A stretch of 64,000 nt of DNA, taken from positions 1,488,001 to 1,552,000 of the forward strand of contig NZ_JAIVKM010000001.1 of assembly GCF_020523985.1 (NCBI RefSeq), read 5' to 3'. Below the pieces are notes generated by a model. That model did no database searches, was not told the origin of the DNA, and saw only the letters and a list, made by a program, of their open reading frames with translations. Each line of letters begins with the position of its first letter. Within the stretch, counting starts at the first letter, position 1. Shown here one piece after another: positions 28,370-36,979 of the stretch. The DNA is from Mangrovibacter yixingensis. GTDB lineage: Bacteria; Pseudomonadota; Gammaproteobacteria; Enterobacterales; Enterobacteriaceae. Made by a program: the position numbers and the translations under genes.

Positions 28370-29359
28370 ATGAAACTTGCGGTCTACAGTACCAAACAGT
28401 ATGACAAAAAATATCTTGAGCACGTGAACAAGGATTATGGCTTCGAGCTGGAATTCTATGATTTTCTCCTGACCGAAAAAACGGCAAAAACGGCAGTAGG
28501 TTGTGATGGTGTCTGTATCTTTGTTAATGATGATGGTAGCCGCCCGGTTCTTGAAGAGCTAAAAACGTTGGGTGTCAGGTTTATCGCATTGCGTTGTGCG
28601 GGTTTTAATAATGTCGATCTTGACGCTGCAAAAGAGTTGGGTATTGCTGTTGTTCGTGTACCTGCGTATTCACCGGAGGCCGTAGCTGAACATGCCATTG
28701 GCCTGATGATGAGCCTAAATCGCCGTATTCACCGCGCATATCAACGCACGCGTGATGCAAATTTCTCTCTGGAAGGCCTCACCGGTACAACATTGTTCGG
28801 TAAAACAGCTGGCGTAATTGGTACTGGAAAAATCGGTGTGGCTATGTTGCGTATTTTAAAGGGTTTTGGGATGCGCCTGCTGGCATTTGACCCATACCCA
28901 AATGCGGCAGCGCTGGATATGGGGGTGGAATATGTGGATCTGCAAACGCTGTATTCCCAGTCCGATGTTATCTCTCTACACTGCCCACTTACGCCTGAAA
29001 ACTACCATTTATTGGACCACAGCGCCTTCGACCAAATGAAAGATGGTGTAATGATAATTAACACCAGCCGTGGTGGGCTTGTTGACTCTCAAGCTGCAAT
29101 CGACGCACTGAAGAGGCAGAAAATTGGCGCGCTGGGCATGGATGTTTATGAGAACGAACGTGATCTGTTCTTTGAGGATAAATCCAATGACGTTATTCAG
29201 GACGATGTCTTCAAACGCCTTTCCGCCTGCCACAATGTGTTATTTACTGGGCACCAGGCATTTTTAACTGCAGAAGCATTAATCAGCATTTCTGAAACGA
29301 CCCTGAATAATCTTAAACAACTTGAAGCTGGCGAATCCTGCGCCAATCAGATTGCCTGA
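28370..29359 (+). CDS. ldhA: Fermentative D-lactate dehydrogenase
   Basis: 329 aa, the same as E. coli LdhA. It reduces pyruvate to D-lactate with NADH in mixed-acid fermentation. Features: start MKLAVYSTKQYDKKYL, NAD-binding GVIGTGKIGVAML, the arginine in NTSRGGLVDS, an active-site Glu in VYENERDLFF, and His in FTGHQAFLT. The ATG at 28370 follows GGAG with a 7-nt spacer; the in-frame upstream codon at 28313 has none. It is followed by hslJ as in E. coli. Confidence 0.95.
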   Translation: MKLAVYSTKQYDKKYLEHVNKDYGFELEFYDFLLTEKTAKTAVGCDGVCIFVNDDGSRPVLEELKTLGVRFIALRCAGFNNVDLDAAKELGIAVVRVPAYSPEAVAEHAIGLMMSLNRRIHRAYQRTRDANFSLEGLTGTTLFGKTAGVIGTGKIGVAMLRILKGFGMRLLAFDPYPNAAALDMGVEYVDLQTLYSQSDVISLHCPLTPENYHLLDHSAFDQMKDGVMIINTSRGGLVDSQAAIDALKRQKIGALGMDVYENERDLFFEDKSNDVIQDDVFKRLSACHNVLFTGHQAFLTAEALISISETTLNNLKQLEAGESCANQIA

Positions 29360-29394
29360 TTTGCTACAATAAGGCTGTTACCCGGTATTTAGCG

Positions 29395-29436
29395 GTGCTG
29401 GCAATGTAATTACGTTGAATTTTGCGTTGCCAGCAC
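29395..29436 (+). repeat. 10-bp inverted repeat between ldhA and hslJ
   Basis: GTGCTGGCAA (29395-29404) and TTGCCAGCAC (29427-29436) are perfect inverse copies around a 22-nt loop. It could be the ldhA 3' hairpin or an element of the hslJ leader. There is no U-tract. Confidence 0.5.
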
Positions 29437-29482
29437 ACCTCATCCACTGACTAACGGACATGGACAATTTCAGGGAGTAAAG

Positions 29483-29905
29483 ATGAAAAAAGTGATACCC
29501 GCGTTGCTGGCTATGATAACACTGGCAGGTTGTGCTCAGGAAAGTTCTGCCCCCAGTACCGCGCAATTAGCAGACCAGGCATTTGTACTGAAAACATTTA
29601 ATGGCAAACCACTGGTTGATAATTCTCGCCCGGCAGGGATCCGCTTCAGCAATACAATGCAGGTCTCGGGCAACATGTGTAACCGCTTTATGGGCCAGGG
29701 AAGTCTGTCGGGTAATACCCTGACAGTCCAGGGGATGGCAAGCACTAAAATGCTGTGCGTTGATCCCCAGATGAATCAACTGGACAACGTGATCGGCCAA
29801 ATGCTAACCCAGGGTGCAACGGTATCATTGGCTTCAGATACGCTTACCCTGAAAGCAGATGACAATACTCTGGTTTACCAGCGCATGGCAGGTACTGCGA
29901 AATAA
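29483..29905 (+). CDS. hslJ: Heat-shock protein HslJ, META-domain lipoprotein
   Basis: 140 aa. The signal peptide has a lipobox (LAGC, Cys17). The META domain includes FNGKPLVDNSRPAGIRFSNTMQVSGNMCNRFMGQGSLSGN and STKMLCVDPQMNQLDNVIGQML, as in E. coli HslJ, which is heat-inducible and affects novobiocin tolerance. GGGAG precedes the ATG with good spacing. The stop codon is directly adjacent to the stop of the convergent ydbJ, leaving no room for a terminator between them. Confidence 0.92.
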   Translation: MKKVIPALLAMITLAGCAQESSAPSTAQLADQAFVLKTFNGKPLVDNSRPAGIRFSNTMQVSGNMCNRFMGQGSLSGNTLTVQGMASTKMLCVDPQMNQLDNVIGQMLTQGATVSLASDTLTLKADDNTLVYQRMAGTAK

Positions 29906-30178
29906 TCAGTACGTCCCACAATTGCCCGCGGCAAGGGCCTGCTCATTACAGCGTTTGCCGTTGGGTAATGCACATGTACCCACCATGGAACCATCAAGTT
30001 GGCGCGCGCCCAGTACCATTCCGCCAATCATGGCGCAATTTGCCTGCCCTGTGCCCGACATTATTGATTGTAATGGGCTGCGTGTGTGTGCTGCAGTTGC
30101 TTGTTGTACTGGTTCATTACTGCATGCTGTGAGAAAAAAGAGCGAAACCCCTGCCGCTAAAATAAAGCCTGCCTTCAT
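29906..30178 (-). CDS. ydbJ: YdbJ, DUF333 lipoprotein
   Basis: A 90-aa DUF333 protein with signal peptide and lipobox (LTAC), followed by the domain GQANCAMIGGMVLGARQLDGSMVGTCALPNGKRCNEQAL with paired Cys residues. Function unknown. The ATG at 30178 has AGGAGAG just upstream; an in-frame ATG at 30196 lacks one. It matches E. coli YdbJ in place and length. It is convergent with hslJ at zero spacing. Confidence 0.88.
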   Translation of the reverse strand: MKAGFILAAGVSLFFLTACSNEPVQQATAAHTRSPLQSIMSGTGQANCAMIGGMVLGARQLDGSMVGTCALPNGKRCNEQALAAGNCGTY

Positions 30179-30265
30179 GCGTTCTCTCCTGTCCACCCGA
30201 GCTGTGTCTGTATAGTCTTTTTTGACAAAACCTTTGCATCATAGGCCACACTTTTCACTACGTCG

Positions 30266-30296
30266 ACCCTGAAGTCCTCGAGTTTTCAGGGTTTTT
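30266..30296 (+). terminator. + strand terminator upstream of nifJ
   Basis: ACCCTGAA (30266-30273) pairs with TTCAGGGT (30285-30292) around an 11-nt loop and is followed by TTTTT. It lies beyond ydbJ, which is on the other strand. The nearest + strand gene is hslJ, 360 bp upstream. It must end either a long hslJ transcript antisense to ydbJ or an unannotated short transcript. Confidence 0.65.
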
Positions 30297-30339
30297 ACTG
30301 TTTTTTTTGTTCTGTGCCACATTTTCCGCCTCACATTTA

Positions 30340-30352
30340 GTGACACTGTCAC
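30340..30352. promoter_or_regulatory. 13-bp palindrome upstream of nifJ
   Basis: GTGACA-C-TGTCAC is a perfect palindrome 140 bp before the nifJ start, close to a second partial dyad (CTGTAACAG). It looks like a dimer-binding operator. E. coli nifJ (ydbK) is activated under oxidative stress, but I do not recognise this site. Confidence 0.35.
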
Positions 30353-30491
30353 GAATCATCCTGTAACAGTGTTCATGAATCACAAGACACGGGGCGAAAA
30401 ATTGTCTCGTGATGAGTTTGCTAGACTCAAAAGATAATGACAAAAAGCTTGCGCTATGCGGGCCTTATGAACGCAATGTTGAGGAACGTTT

Positions 30492-33400
30492 ATGATAACC
30501 ACTGATGGCAATGGCGCTGTCGCGTCTGTCGCGTATCGTTTAAATGAAGTTATCGCTATTTACCCTATTACACCCAGCTCAGTGATGGCTGAGCAGGCGG
30601 ACGCCTGGTCTGAAAGCGGGCTAAAAAATGTATGGGGTGATATACCCAAAGTGGTTGAAATGCAGTCGGAAGGTGGTGCGATTGCGACAGTTCACGGTGC
30701 ATTACAAACAGGGTCCCTTGCCACATCCTTCACCTCGTCTCAGGGATTACTATTAATGATCCCGACACTGTATAAAATTGCGGGTCAGTTAATGCCATTT
30801 GTTCTGCATGTGGCGGCAAGGACCGTCGCAACCCATGCTTTATCAATTTTTGGTGACCATTCAGATGTTATGGCCGTGCGCCAGACAGGATGTGCTTTGT
30901 TGTGCTCAGGGAGTGTGCAGGAAGCTCAGGATTTTGCATTGATATCCACGATGGCGACACTGGAAAGCCGAGTGCCTTTTGTTCATTTTTTCGATGGTTT
31001 CCGCACCTCACACGAGATTAATAAAATCTCGCCTCTGAGCGATGAAACATTGCTGGCTCTGATGCCTGAATCAGCTATCCAGGCCCACCGGCAAAGAGCC
31101 CTGGACCCTGAGCACCCTGTTATTCGCGGTACATCCGCTAACCCAGATACCTGGTTTCAGGCCCGTGAAGCCACAAACCCATGGTATGACCAACTGAGTA
31201 GCATAATTGAACAGGCTATGGTGAGGTTTGGCGAGCAAACCGGGCGGCATTATCGCCCCTTTGATTATTATGGGCACCAACAAGCTGAACGTGTGGTGAT
31301 AATCATGGGTTCTGCCGCGGGTTGTTGCGAAGAAGTCGTCGATTACCTGGTTGCTAAGGGCGAGAAAGTTGGGGTTCTAAAAGTACGTTTATTCCGCCCG
31401 TTCAGTGCCGAACATTTTCTGGCGGCCCTGCCCACTTCTGTTACTGATATTGCCGTCATGGATCGCACAAAAGAACCGGGTTCGGTTGCTGAACCACTTT
31501 ACCTTGATGTTATGACAACGCTGGCTCAGGCCTGGCAGCAACACAAACGTGCGACACTCCCACGGGTTATTGGTGGGCGCTATGGGTTATCCTCAAAAGA
31601 GTTCGACCCACGCTGTGTGCTGGCTATCTTTAATGCACTTAACCAGGCTGAGCCACCTGCCCGTTTCACCGTCGGTATTTTTGATGATATTACCCATCTT
31701 TCACTGCCTTTACCGGCGGAAACCCTGCCGTCATCATCACGCCTTGAAGCACTGTTTTATGGCCTGGGGAGCGATGGTTCCGTTTCAGCGACCAAAAATA
31801 ACATTAAAATTATCGGCAACAGTACGCCCTGGTACTCACAAGGCTACTTCGTGTATGACTCCAAAAAAGCAGGTGGGCTGACAGTCTCCCACCTGCGGAT
31901 CGCTGATGCGCCTGTGAGGTCCACCTGGCTGGTAGAAGAAGCTGATTTTATAGGCTGCCACCAGTGGCAATTCATTGATAAATACCCAATGGTAGATAAG
32001 CTCAAACCCGGTGGGATTTTTCTGGTCAACACACCTTACCCGGAAAAGGACGTGTGGCAACGGCTTCCACAGGAAGTACAGGCTATGTTGCGCCATAAAA
32101 AAGCCCGTTTGTGGGTGATAAACGCGGCAAAAATCGCCAGAGAGTGCCAGTTAGGGGCCAGGATAAACACCGTTATGCAAATGGCTTTTTTCCATTTAAC
32201 TCAGTTGTTACCTGGCAATACCGCTCTGGAGGCCCTGCAAGGGGCCATTGCGAAAAGTTACCAGAGCAAAGGCCAGGAGCTGGTTGAACGTAACTGGCAG
32301 GCTTTAGCGCTGGCGGAATCATCGCTTCATGAAGTACCGCCTGGTGATGTGGATAATGGCAGCCACCACATGCCGCCAGTTGTTGCAGATACCGCACCTG
32401 ATTTCGTTAAAACTGTTACCAGCGCAATGATTGCCGGGCTCGGTGACAAACTCCCGGTTTCCGCTTTCCCCCCGGATGGTACCTGGCCGGTTGGCACAAC
32501 TCGCTGGGAAAAACGCAACATTGCTGAGTCTATCCCCATCTGGAATCCTGGGATATGCACCCAGTGCAATCATTGTGTTGCCGCTTGCCCACATTCAGCA
32601 ATACGCGCGAAAGTCGTCGAACCGGAGGCACTCCGTTCTGCACCGGAAACACTGCAATCTCTGGATGTGAAATCCCGTGACATGCGTGGCCAGAAATATG
32701 TTCTGCAAGTTGCGCCTGAAGACTGTACCGGTTGTGACCTTTGTGTTGAAGTTTGCCCGGCAAAAGACCGAGAAAACCCAGAAATTAAAGCGATCAATAT
32801 GCAGCCCCGGCTGGAGCATGTTGAACAGGAAAAACAGCATTATGATTTCTTCCTTGCTATGCCAGACCGGGACCGCAGCACCCTTGAACGAATAGATATT
32901 CGGACTTCACAATTGCTTACGCCTTTGTTTGAGTATTCCGGTGCCTGCTCAGGATGCGGGGAAACACCTTATATCAAACTGCTTACTCAGCTTTTCGGCG
33001 ATCGTTTATTGGTTGCCAACGCCACTGGCTGTTCTTCCATTTACGGTGGCAACCTGCCAACTACACCATGGACAACAGATGCTAACGGCCGGGGCCCCGC
33101 CTGGGCAAACTCATTATTTGAAGATAACGCTGAATTTGGCCTGGGCTTTCGCTTATCGCAAACCCAGCACCGCCAACGTGCCGGGCGGTTGTTGCATGAA
33201 CTCAGCGCCATACTTCCCACAGCATTGTGTGAGGCATTGTCTGCACCAGCCAATGTTGAAGAACGCCGCCAGCAAATCACACAATTACGCGTTCTGCTGG
33301 CTGATATTGGCACACACACGGCTAAAGAACTCATGCAAGCAGCTGATTCATTAGTTGAACGTTCTGTTTGGCTGATTGGTGGTGACGGCTGGGCCTATGA

Positions 33401-34025
33401 TATTGGCTATGGCGGTTTGGACCATGTGATGAGCCTGACAGAGAACGTCAATGTTCTGGTGCTTGATACCCAGTGTTATTCGAACACGGGTGGCCAGGCA
33501 TCCAAAGCAACTCCATTAGGTGCTGTGACCAAGTTTGGTGAAAGTGGTAAACGCAAGGCACGTAAGGACCTGGGTGTTAGCGTGATGATGTACGGCCATG
33601 TCTATGTGGCACAAATATCGTTGGGAGCCCAATTAAACCAGACTGTTAAAGCAATTCAGGAAGCAGAGGCCTGGCATGGCCCTTCTCTGATAATTGCTTA
33701 CAGCCCTTGTGAAGAACATGGCTACAATCTCGCATTAAGCCACGACCAGATGCGCCAACTGACCACCAGTGGTTTTTGGCCCTTGTATCGGTTTGACCCT
33801 CAGCGTGCAGAGCAAGGCAAAATCCCACTACAGCTTGATTCACGCCCACCGTCAGATGCGCTGCGAGAAACTTTGCTAAACGAGCAGCGATTTAAAAGGC
33901 TGAACAGCCAGCAGCCTGAAGTGGCTGAACAATTGTGGAAAGACGCAGCAGATGAGCTGCAAAAACGTTATGATTTTCTGTCTATGCTGGCCGGGAAAGG
34001 CGGGACTGCCCAGCCAGCAGGATAA
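30492..34025 (+). CDS. nifJ: Pyruvate:flavodoxin oxidoreductase
   Basis: A 1177-aa single-chain pyruvate:ferredoxin/flavodoxin oxidoreductase (YdbK in E. coli). It oxidises pyruvate to acetyl-CoA and passes electrons to flavodoxin. Domains in order: pyruvate-binding (YPITPSS near 26, DHSDVMAVRQTG), CoA-binding, a domain with two [4Fe-4S] sites (CTQCNHCVAACPHS near 695 and CTGCDLCVEVCP near 750), a Cys pair for the proximal cluster (CSGCGETP near 820), ATGCSSIYGGNLPTTPW, and the thiamine-diphosphate domain GGDGWAYDIGYGGLDHV with DTQCYSNTGGQASKATPLGAV. All expected motifs are intact. A hairpin terminator follows. Confidence 0.95.
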   Translation: MITTDGNGAVASVAYRLNEVIAIYPITPSSVMAEQADAWSESGLKNVWGDIPKVVEMQSEGGAIATVHGALQTGSLATSFTSSQGLLLMIPTLYKIAGQLMPFVLHVAARTVATHALSIFGDHSDVMAVRQTGCALLCSGSVQEAQDFALISTMATLESRVPFVHFFDGFRTSHEINKISPLSDETLLALMPESAIQAHRQRALDPEHPVIRGTSANPDTWFQAREATNPWYDQLSSIIEQAMVRFGEQTGRHYRPFDYYGHQQAERVVIIMGSAAGCCEEVVDYLVAKGEKVGVLKVRLFRPFSAEHFLAALPTSVTDIAVMDRTKEPGSVAEPLYLDVMTTLAQAWQQHKRATLPRVIGGRYGLSSKEFDPRCVLAIFNALNQAEPPARFTVGIFDDITHLSLPLPAETLPSSSRLEALFYGLGSDGSVSATKNNIKIIGNSTPWYSQGYFVYDSKKAGGLTVSHLRIADAPVRSTWLVEEADFIGCHQWQFIDKYPMVDKLKPGGIFLVNTPYPEKDVWQRLPQEVQAMLRHKKARLWVINAAKIARECQLGARINTVMQMAFFHLTQLLPGNTALEALQGAIAKSYQSKGQELVERNWQALALAESSLHEVPPGDVDNGSHHMPPVVADTAPDFVKTVTSAMIAGLGDKLPVSAFPPDGTWPVGTTRWEKRNIAESIPIWNPGICTQCNHCVAACPHSAIRAKVVEPEALRSAPETLQSLDVKSRDMRGQKYVLQVAPEDCTGCDLCVEVCPAKDRENPEIKAINMQPRLEHVEQEKQHYDFFLAMPDRDRSTLERIDIRTSQLLTPLFEYSGACSGCGETPYIKLLTQLFGDRLLVANATGCSSIYGGNLPTTPWTTDANGRGPAWANSLFEDNAEFGLGFRLSQTQHRQRAGRLLHELSAILPTALCEALSAPANVEERRQQITQLRVLLADIGTHTAKELMQAADSLVERSVWLIGGDGWAYDIGYGGLDHVMSLTENVNVLVLDTQCYSNTGGQASKATPLGAVTKFGESGKRKARKDLGVSVMMYGHVYVAQISLGAQLNQTVKAIQEAEAWHGPSLIIAYSPCEEHGYNLALSHDQMRQLTTSGFWPLYRFDPQRAEQGKIPLQLDSRPPSDALRETLLNEQRFKRLNSQQPEVAEQLWKDAADELQKRYDFLSMLAGKGGTAQPAG

Positions 34026-34032
34026 GAATACG

Positions 34033-34053
34033 CCCCCGGATAAATTCCGGGGG
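34033..34053 (+). terminator. nifJ terminator hairpin
   Basis: An 8-bp GC-rich stem (CCCCCGGA / TCCGGGGG) with a 5-nt loop lies 8 nt after the nifJ stop. There is no strong U-tract. Confidence 0.6.
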
Positions 34054-34388
34054 ATGTCAGAACCCAATGCGAAACTCACAGTAACAAGCCACCCAATATC
34101 GCGTTATCGAAGTGGTGGCTTTACCAAAAAATATTGATATACCGAGCCAGTGTTCCTGTATTTACCCGGGCAGCCAGAGCCTGTAGCAAATGCCTGCCTA
34201 TAAAAGCAGTAAGTGGTGAAAACATGCTGGCTTTCGCCGTGGTAATCCGTACCATACGCAGCATACTTTTTTTCTGAGCCTTAACCTGTTCGGCAACCCT
34301 GTTGAAACGAGAAATATAAGAGCATGCCTGTACGGCTGTTGCCGCGTTACACTGCCCTGTTTTCTTGTTACTGCCCGAGATTTTTAGA
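34054..34388. other. Intergenic region nifJ-ttcA, site of ompN/micC or Rac in E. coli
   Basis: No gene is supported in about 335 bp. I looked for the small RNA micC, which adjoins this gene in E. coli, and did not find its conserved 5' end. An 8-bp dyad, AAGCCACC / GGTGGCTT, spans about 34086-34122. The ttcA promoter must be within the right half. Confidence 0.4.
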
Positions 34389-35315
34389 ATGCAAGATAAT
34401 CAAGACGTTACAAAGAAAGAACAATATAACCTGAACAAGTTGCAAAAGCGCCTGCGCCGTAATGTGGGTGAAGCTATCGCCGATTTCAATATGATTGAAG
34501 AAGGCGACCGTATTATGGTTTGCCTTTCTGGCGGTAAAGACAGTTATACCATGTTGGAAATACTGCGTAACTTGCAGCAAAGCGCACCGGTTAATTTTAC
34601 CCTGATAGCTGTGAATCTCGACCAGAAACAGCCTGGTTTTCCAGAGCACATTCTGCCGGAATACCTTGAAAGTATTGGCGTTGAGTACAAAATTGTCGAA
34701 GAGAATACTTACGCTATCGTCAAAGATAAAATCCCTGAAGGGAAAACGACCTGCTCACTGTGCTCACGCTTACGGCGGGGGATCTTGTACCGTACAGCCA
34801 CCGAAATTGGTGCCACTAAGATTGCTCTTGGCCACCACCGTGATGACATCCTGCAGACTTTGTTTTTGAACATGTTCTATGGCGGTAAACTGAAAGGGAT
34901 GCCACCAAAACTGATGAGTGATGACGGCAAACACATCGTTATTCGCCCACTTGCGTATTGCCGCGAAAAGGATATTGAACGGTTCTCCACGGCAAAAGCA
35001 TTTCCGATTATCCCGTGTAACCTGTGTGGTTCACAACCCAATCTGCAGCGGCAGGTTATTGGTGACATGCTGCGTGACTGGGATAAACACTATCCGGGCC
35101 GCATTGAAACCATGTTCCGGGCTATGCAAGATGTTATCCCTTCTCACCTATGTGACACCGAATTATTCGATTTTAAAGGCATTCATCACGGTAGTGAGGT
35201 TGTTGATGGTGGGGATCTGGCCTTTGACCGCCAGGATATCCCATTAACACCCGCGGGTTGGGAAGCCGATGAGGAGTCGAAAAGCCAACGGCTGGATGTG
35301 CTGGAACTTAAATGA
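34389..35315 (+). CDS. ttcA: tRNA-cytidine(32) 2-sulfurtransferase TtcA
   Basis: 308 aa, nearly identical in pattern to E. coli TtcA, which makes 2-thiocytidine at tRNA position 32. The PP-loop ATP-binding motif is SGGKDS (47-52). The cluster-binding Cys residues are in TTCSLC (122, 125), with a further pair in IPCNLCG (about 210-213). The open frame begins at 34365, but the ATG at 34389 matches the E. coli N-terminus ([23 protein letters not shown]). A strong terminator follows. In E. coli the Rac prophage is integrated at this gene; here it is uninterrupted. Confidence 0.95.
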   Translation: MQDNQDVTKKEQYNLNKLQKRLRRNVGEAIADFNMIEEGDRIMVCLSGGKDSYTMLEILRNLQQSAPVNFTLIAVNLDQKQPGFPEHILPEYLESIGVEYKIVEENTYAIVKDKIPEGKTTCSLCSRLRRGILYRTATEIGATKIALGHHRDDILQTLFLNMFYGGKLKGMPPKLMSDDGKHIVIRPLAYCREKDIERFSTAKAFPIIPCNLCGSQPNLQRQVIGDMLRDWDKHYPGRIETMFRAMQDVIPSHLCDTELFDFKGIHHGSEVVDGGDLAFDRQDIPLTPAGWEADEESKSQRLDVLELK

Positions 35316-35320
35316 TCAAG

Positions 35321-35349
35321 ATAAAACGGGCTCAATAGCCCGTTTTATA
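35321..35349 (+). terminator. ttcA rho-independent terminator
   Basis: A 12-bp stem, ATAAAACGGGCT / AGCCCGTTTTAT, with a 4-nt loop (CAAT) starts 6 nt after the ttcA stop. The A/T base of the stem provides the U-tract. Confidence 0.85.
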
Positions 35350-35445
35350 CTTTCCCGCGCCCTTCCCACTACTTTCCCACTACCTTGTTTGCTCTTTGTG
35401 TTAATCCTCCTGAACCCAGCCTACAGGCAGTATCCATACTTCAGT

Positions 35446-35574
35446 TTATGACAACAGATGATGCACTAATGGATGTGGGTCAGGATCCGGTTCGGGTTCA
35501 TGGGGAACAGGTTCCGGACGCGGGTGTGGCTTAGTCACCGGAACCGGCTCCGCAGGAAAAGGCTCACATTTCAT
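35446..35574 (-). CDS. Proline-rich small ORF (42 aa) downstream of fnrS
   Basis: The ATG at 35572-35574 has a near-perfect Shine-Dalgarno (AGGAGG, four bases upstream), which is the main support. The peptide is MKCEPFPAEPVPVTKPHPRP followed by repeated EP/DP/HP dipeptides and ending in LVHHLLS; about a third is proline. No signal peptide or membrane segment is seen. The frame stays open upstream through the fnrS sequence, but that part is explained by the RNA. It starts about 50 nt past the fnrS terminator on the same strand, in the place dbpA has in E. coli. I do not recognise a family. Confidence 0.5.
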   Translation of the reverse strand: MKCEPFPAEPVPVTKPHPRPEPVPHEPEPDPDPHPLVHHLLS

Positions 35575-35625
35575 ATTGCCTCCTTTTGCTTCCTGCATAA
35601 GCTTAGAACGCCCAAGAAAACAGGC

Positions 35626-35746
35626 AAAAAAAAGCCGACAAATTTTGTCGGCGTCGTACGAATTAATCTTGCTATGCAGTAATTCAAAAAAGGAAGTAAG
35701 ACAATATGGAGCGCAACGCCCATCGCTTGACGTTGCATTCACCTGC
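35626..35746 (-). ncRNA. fnrS: FnrS, anaerobically induced Hfq-dependent small RNA
   Basis: About 121 nt on the minus strand, recognised against E. coli FnrS: the 5' end GCAGGTGAATGCAACGTC, the GCGATGGGCGTTGCGCTCC segment, the long single-stranded CCATATTGTCTTACTTCC stretch, the TTTTTTGAATTACTGCATAG linker, and a terminal GCCGAC/GTCGGC hairpin ending in eight U residues. Only the terminator loop and a few linker bases differ. In E. coli, FnrS represses mRNAs of aerobic or oxygen-linked enzymes (such as sodB and maeA) when FNR is active. It sits beside zntB, as in E. coli, with an FNR box upstream. Confidence 0.93.
35634..35652 (-). terminator. fnrS terminator
   Basis: GCCGACAAA pairs with TTTGTCGGC almost without a loop and is followed on the minus strand by eight Ts (35626-35633). 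It ends fnrS and may also stop zntB read-through. Confidence 0.88.
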
Positions 35747-35781
35747 GAGATTGATATTGCCTTTTTCACTGGGCGATTTTA

Positions 35782-35795
35782 TTGACATGGCTCAA
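35782..35795 (-). promoter_or_regulatory. FNR box for fnrS
   Basis: TTGAC-ATGG-CTCAA fits the FNR consensus TTGAT-N4-ATCAA with one mismatch per half-site. Its centre is about 42 bp upstream of the fnrS 5' end (35746), the class II activator position. A possible -10, TATCAAT, lies at about 35750-35756. Confidence 0.75.
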
Positions 35796-35830
35796 TATAA
35801 TTGTCCCTTTAGCTCGATAATTCTTGTTAT

Positions 35831-36850
35831 TTACAGCCAGTTACTACGTTTTAACCATAAAATAACAGCAACAACAAGAATCACCAACATAAGGCAGAAG
35901 AAAGGGAAACCGAACCCCCAACTGCCACCGGGGATCCCCCCCAAATTGACGCCAAATAAACCGGTGAGAAACGTGCTTGGGAGAAAAACCATCGCCATAA
36001 GAGACATGGTATAAGAGCGGCGAGATAATGATTCCTGCATCATTTGTGATATTTCATCAGCCATAATTGCGGTGCGAGCGATACAGGCATCAATTTCATC
36101 AAGCCCCCGGCCTAACCGGTCTGCGATATCCTGCATACGACGCCTTTCGTCATCGTCCATCCACACCAGACGCTCACTGGCAAGCCGTGCATACACATCA
36201 CGCTGTGGAGCCATATAGCGGCGCATGACTATCAGTTGCTTGCGCAATAATGCCAGATGCCCTCGCTGAGGTACCTGCTGATCTAGCAGGTCATCTTCAA
36301 GATCTATAATTTGGTCATGTAACTGCTCAATAAACTCACTGGCATGGTCAGTCAGGGCATCGCATACATCAACCAACCAACCCCCGACATCTTTCGCACC
36401 TGTTCCGGCTTTAAGGTCATTAATAACATCATCCAGAGCCAGAACCTGCCGCTGACGTGAGGTGATTATCATGTTTTCATTAATGTACATCCGCATGGCA
36501 ACCAGTTGGTCGGGCCGCTCATCCGTACTGCCATTAATACAACGCAATGTAATGAATGTACCTTCACCCATGCGGGTAACGCGTGGACGCAGGCTTTCCC
36601 CTGCCAACAGGTCTCTGGCGATATCCGGTAATAAAGGGGAATTTTCCAGCCAGTTGGCACTTTGTGGATGAGTGTAATTCAGATGCAGCCAACAAGGATG
36701 TTGCTTATCAATGCTATCTGTTTCTTCCAAAGGGGAAATACCGCCCATACCATCAAAACGCCAGGTAAAAACAGCATCAGAAACGAAAAAGTCATGTCCG
36801 GTTAACCCACTCAAATTTGCCCCCTGTTCGCTCTCAGCGTGTTCCATCAT
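35831..36850 (-). CDS. zntB: Zinc transport protein ZntB (CorA family)
   Basis: A 339-aa inner-membrane CorA-type metal transporter; in E. coli, ZntB moves Zn2+. The large cytoplasmic funnel domain is followed by two membrane helices at the C-terminus. The pore signature [14 protein letters not shown] replaces the GMN of CorA, as in ZntB. Conserved blocks include [30 protein letters not shown] and [17 protein letters not shown]. Two adjacent ATGs are possible starts (36850 and 36847). It ends 36 nt before the fnrS FNR box, so fnrS lies in its 3' flank. Confidence 0.93.
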   Translation of the reverse strand: MMEHAESEQGANLSGLTGHDFFVSDAVFTWRFDGMGGISPLEETDSIDKQHPCWLHLNYTHPQSANWLENSPLLPDIARDLLAGESLRPRVTRMGEGTFITLRCINGSTDERPDQLVAMRMYINENMIITSRQRQVLALDDVINDLKAGTGAKDVGGWLVDVCDALTDHASEFIEQLHDQIIDLEDDLLDQQVPQRGHLALLRKQLIVMRRYMAPQRDVYARLASERLVWMDDDERRRMQDIADRLGRGLDEIDACIARTAIMADEISQMMQESLSRRSYTMSLMAMVFLPSTFLTGLFGVNLGGIPGGSWGFGFPFFCLMLVILVVAVILWLKRSNWL

Positions 36851-36979
36851 AGTGCTACGTGGATGCTGCTATGACCCGGTTTTTACTATAAATTTAGCAA
36901 AACTTCACACCTTATATAACATTCTACTAAAATCCTTTGTAGCATTGGTATGTAACACTTTCGCCAACAGGAACCTGAT

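Noticed and set aside
34054-34388. Possible micC small RNA next to nifJ
   Set aside because: The conserved 5' end and the GCCCGG terminator of E. coli MicC are not present; ompN is absent too.
35446-35769. 107-codon reading of the proline-rich frame
   Set aside because: Its first two-thirds are the fnrS RNA gene; only the last 42 codons have their own start signal.
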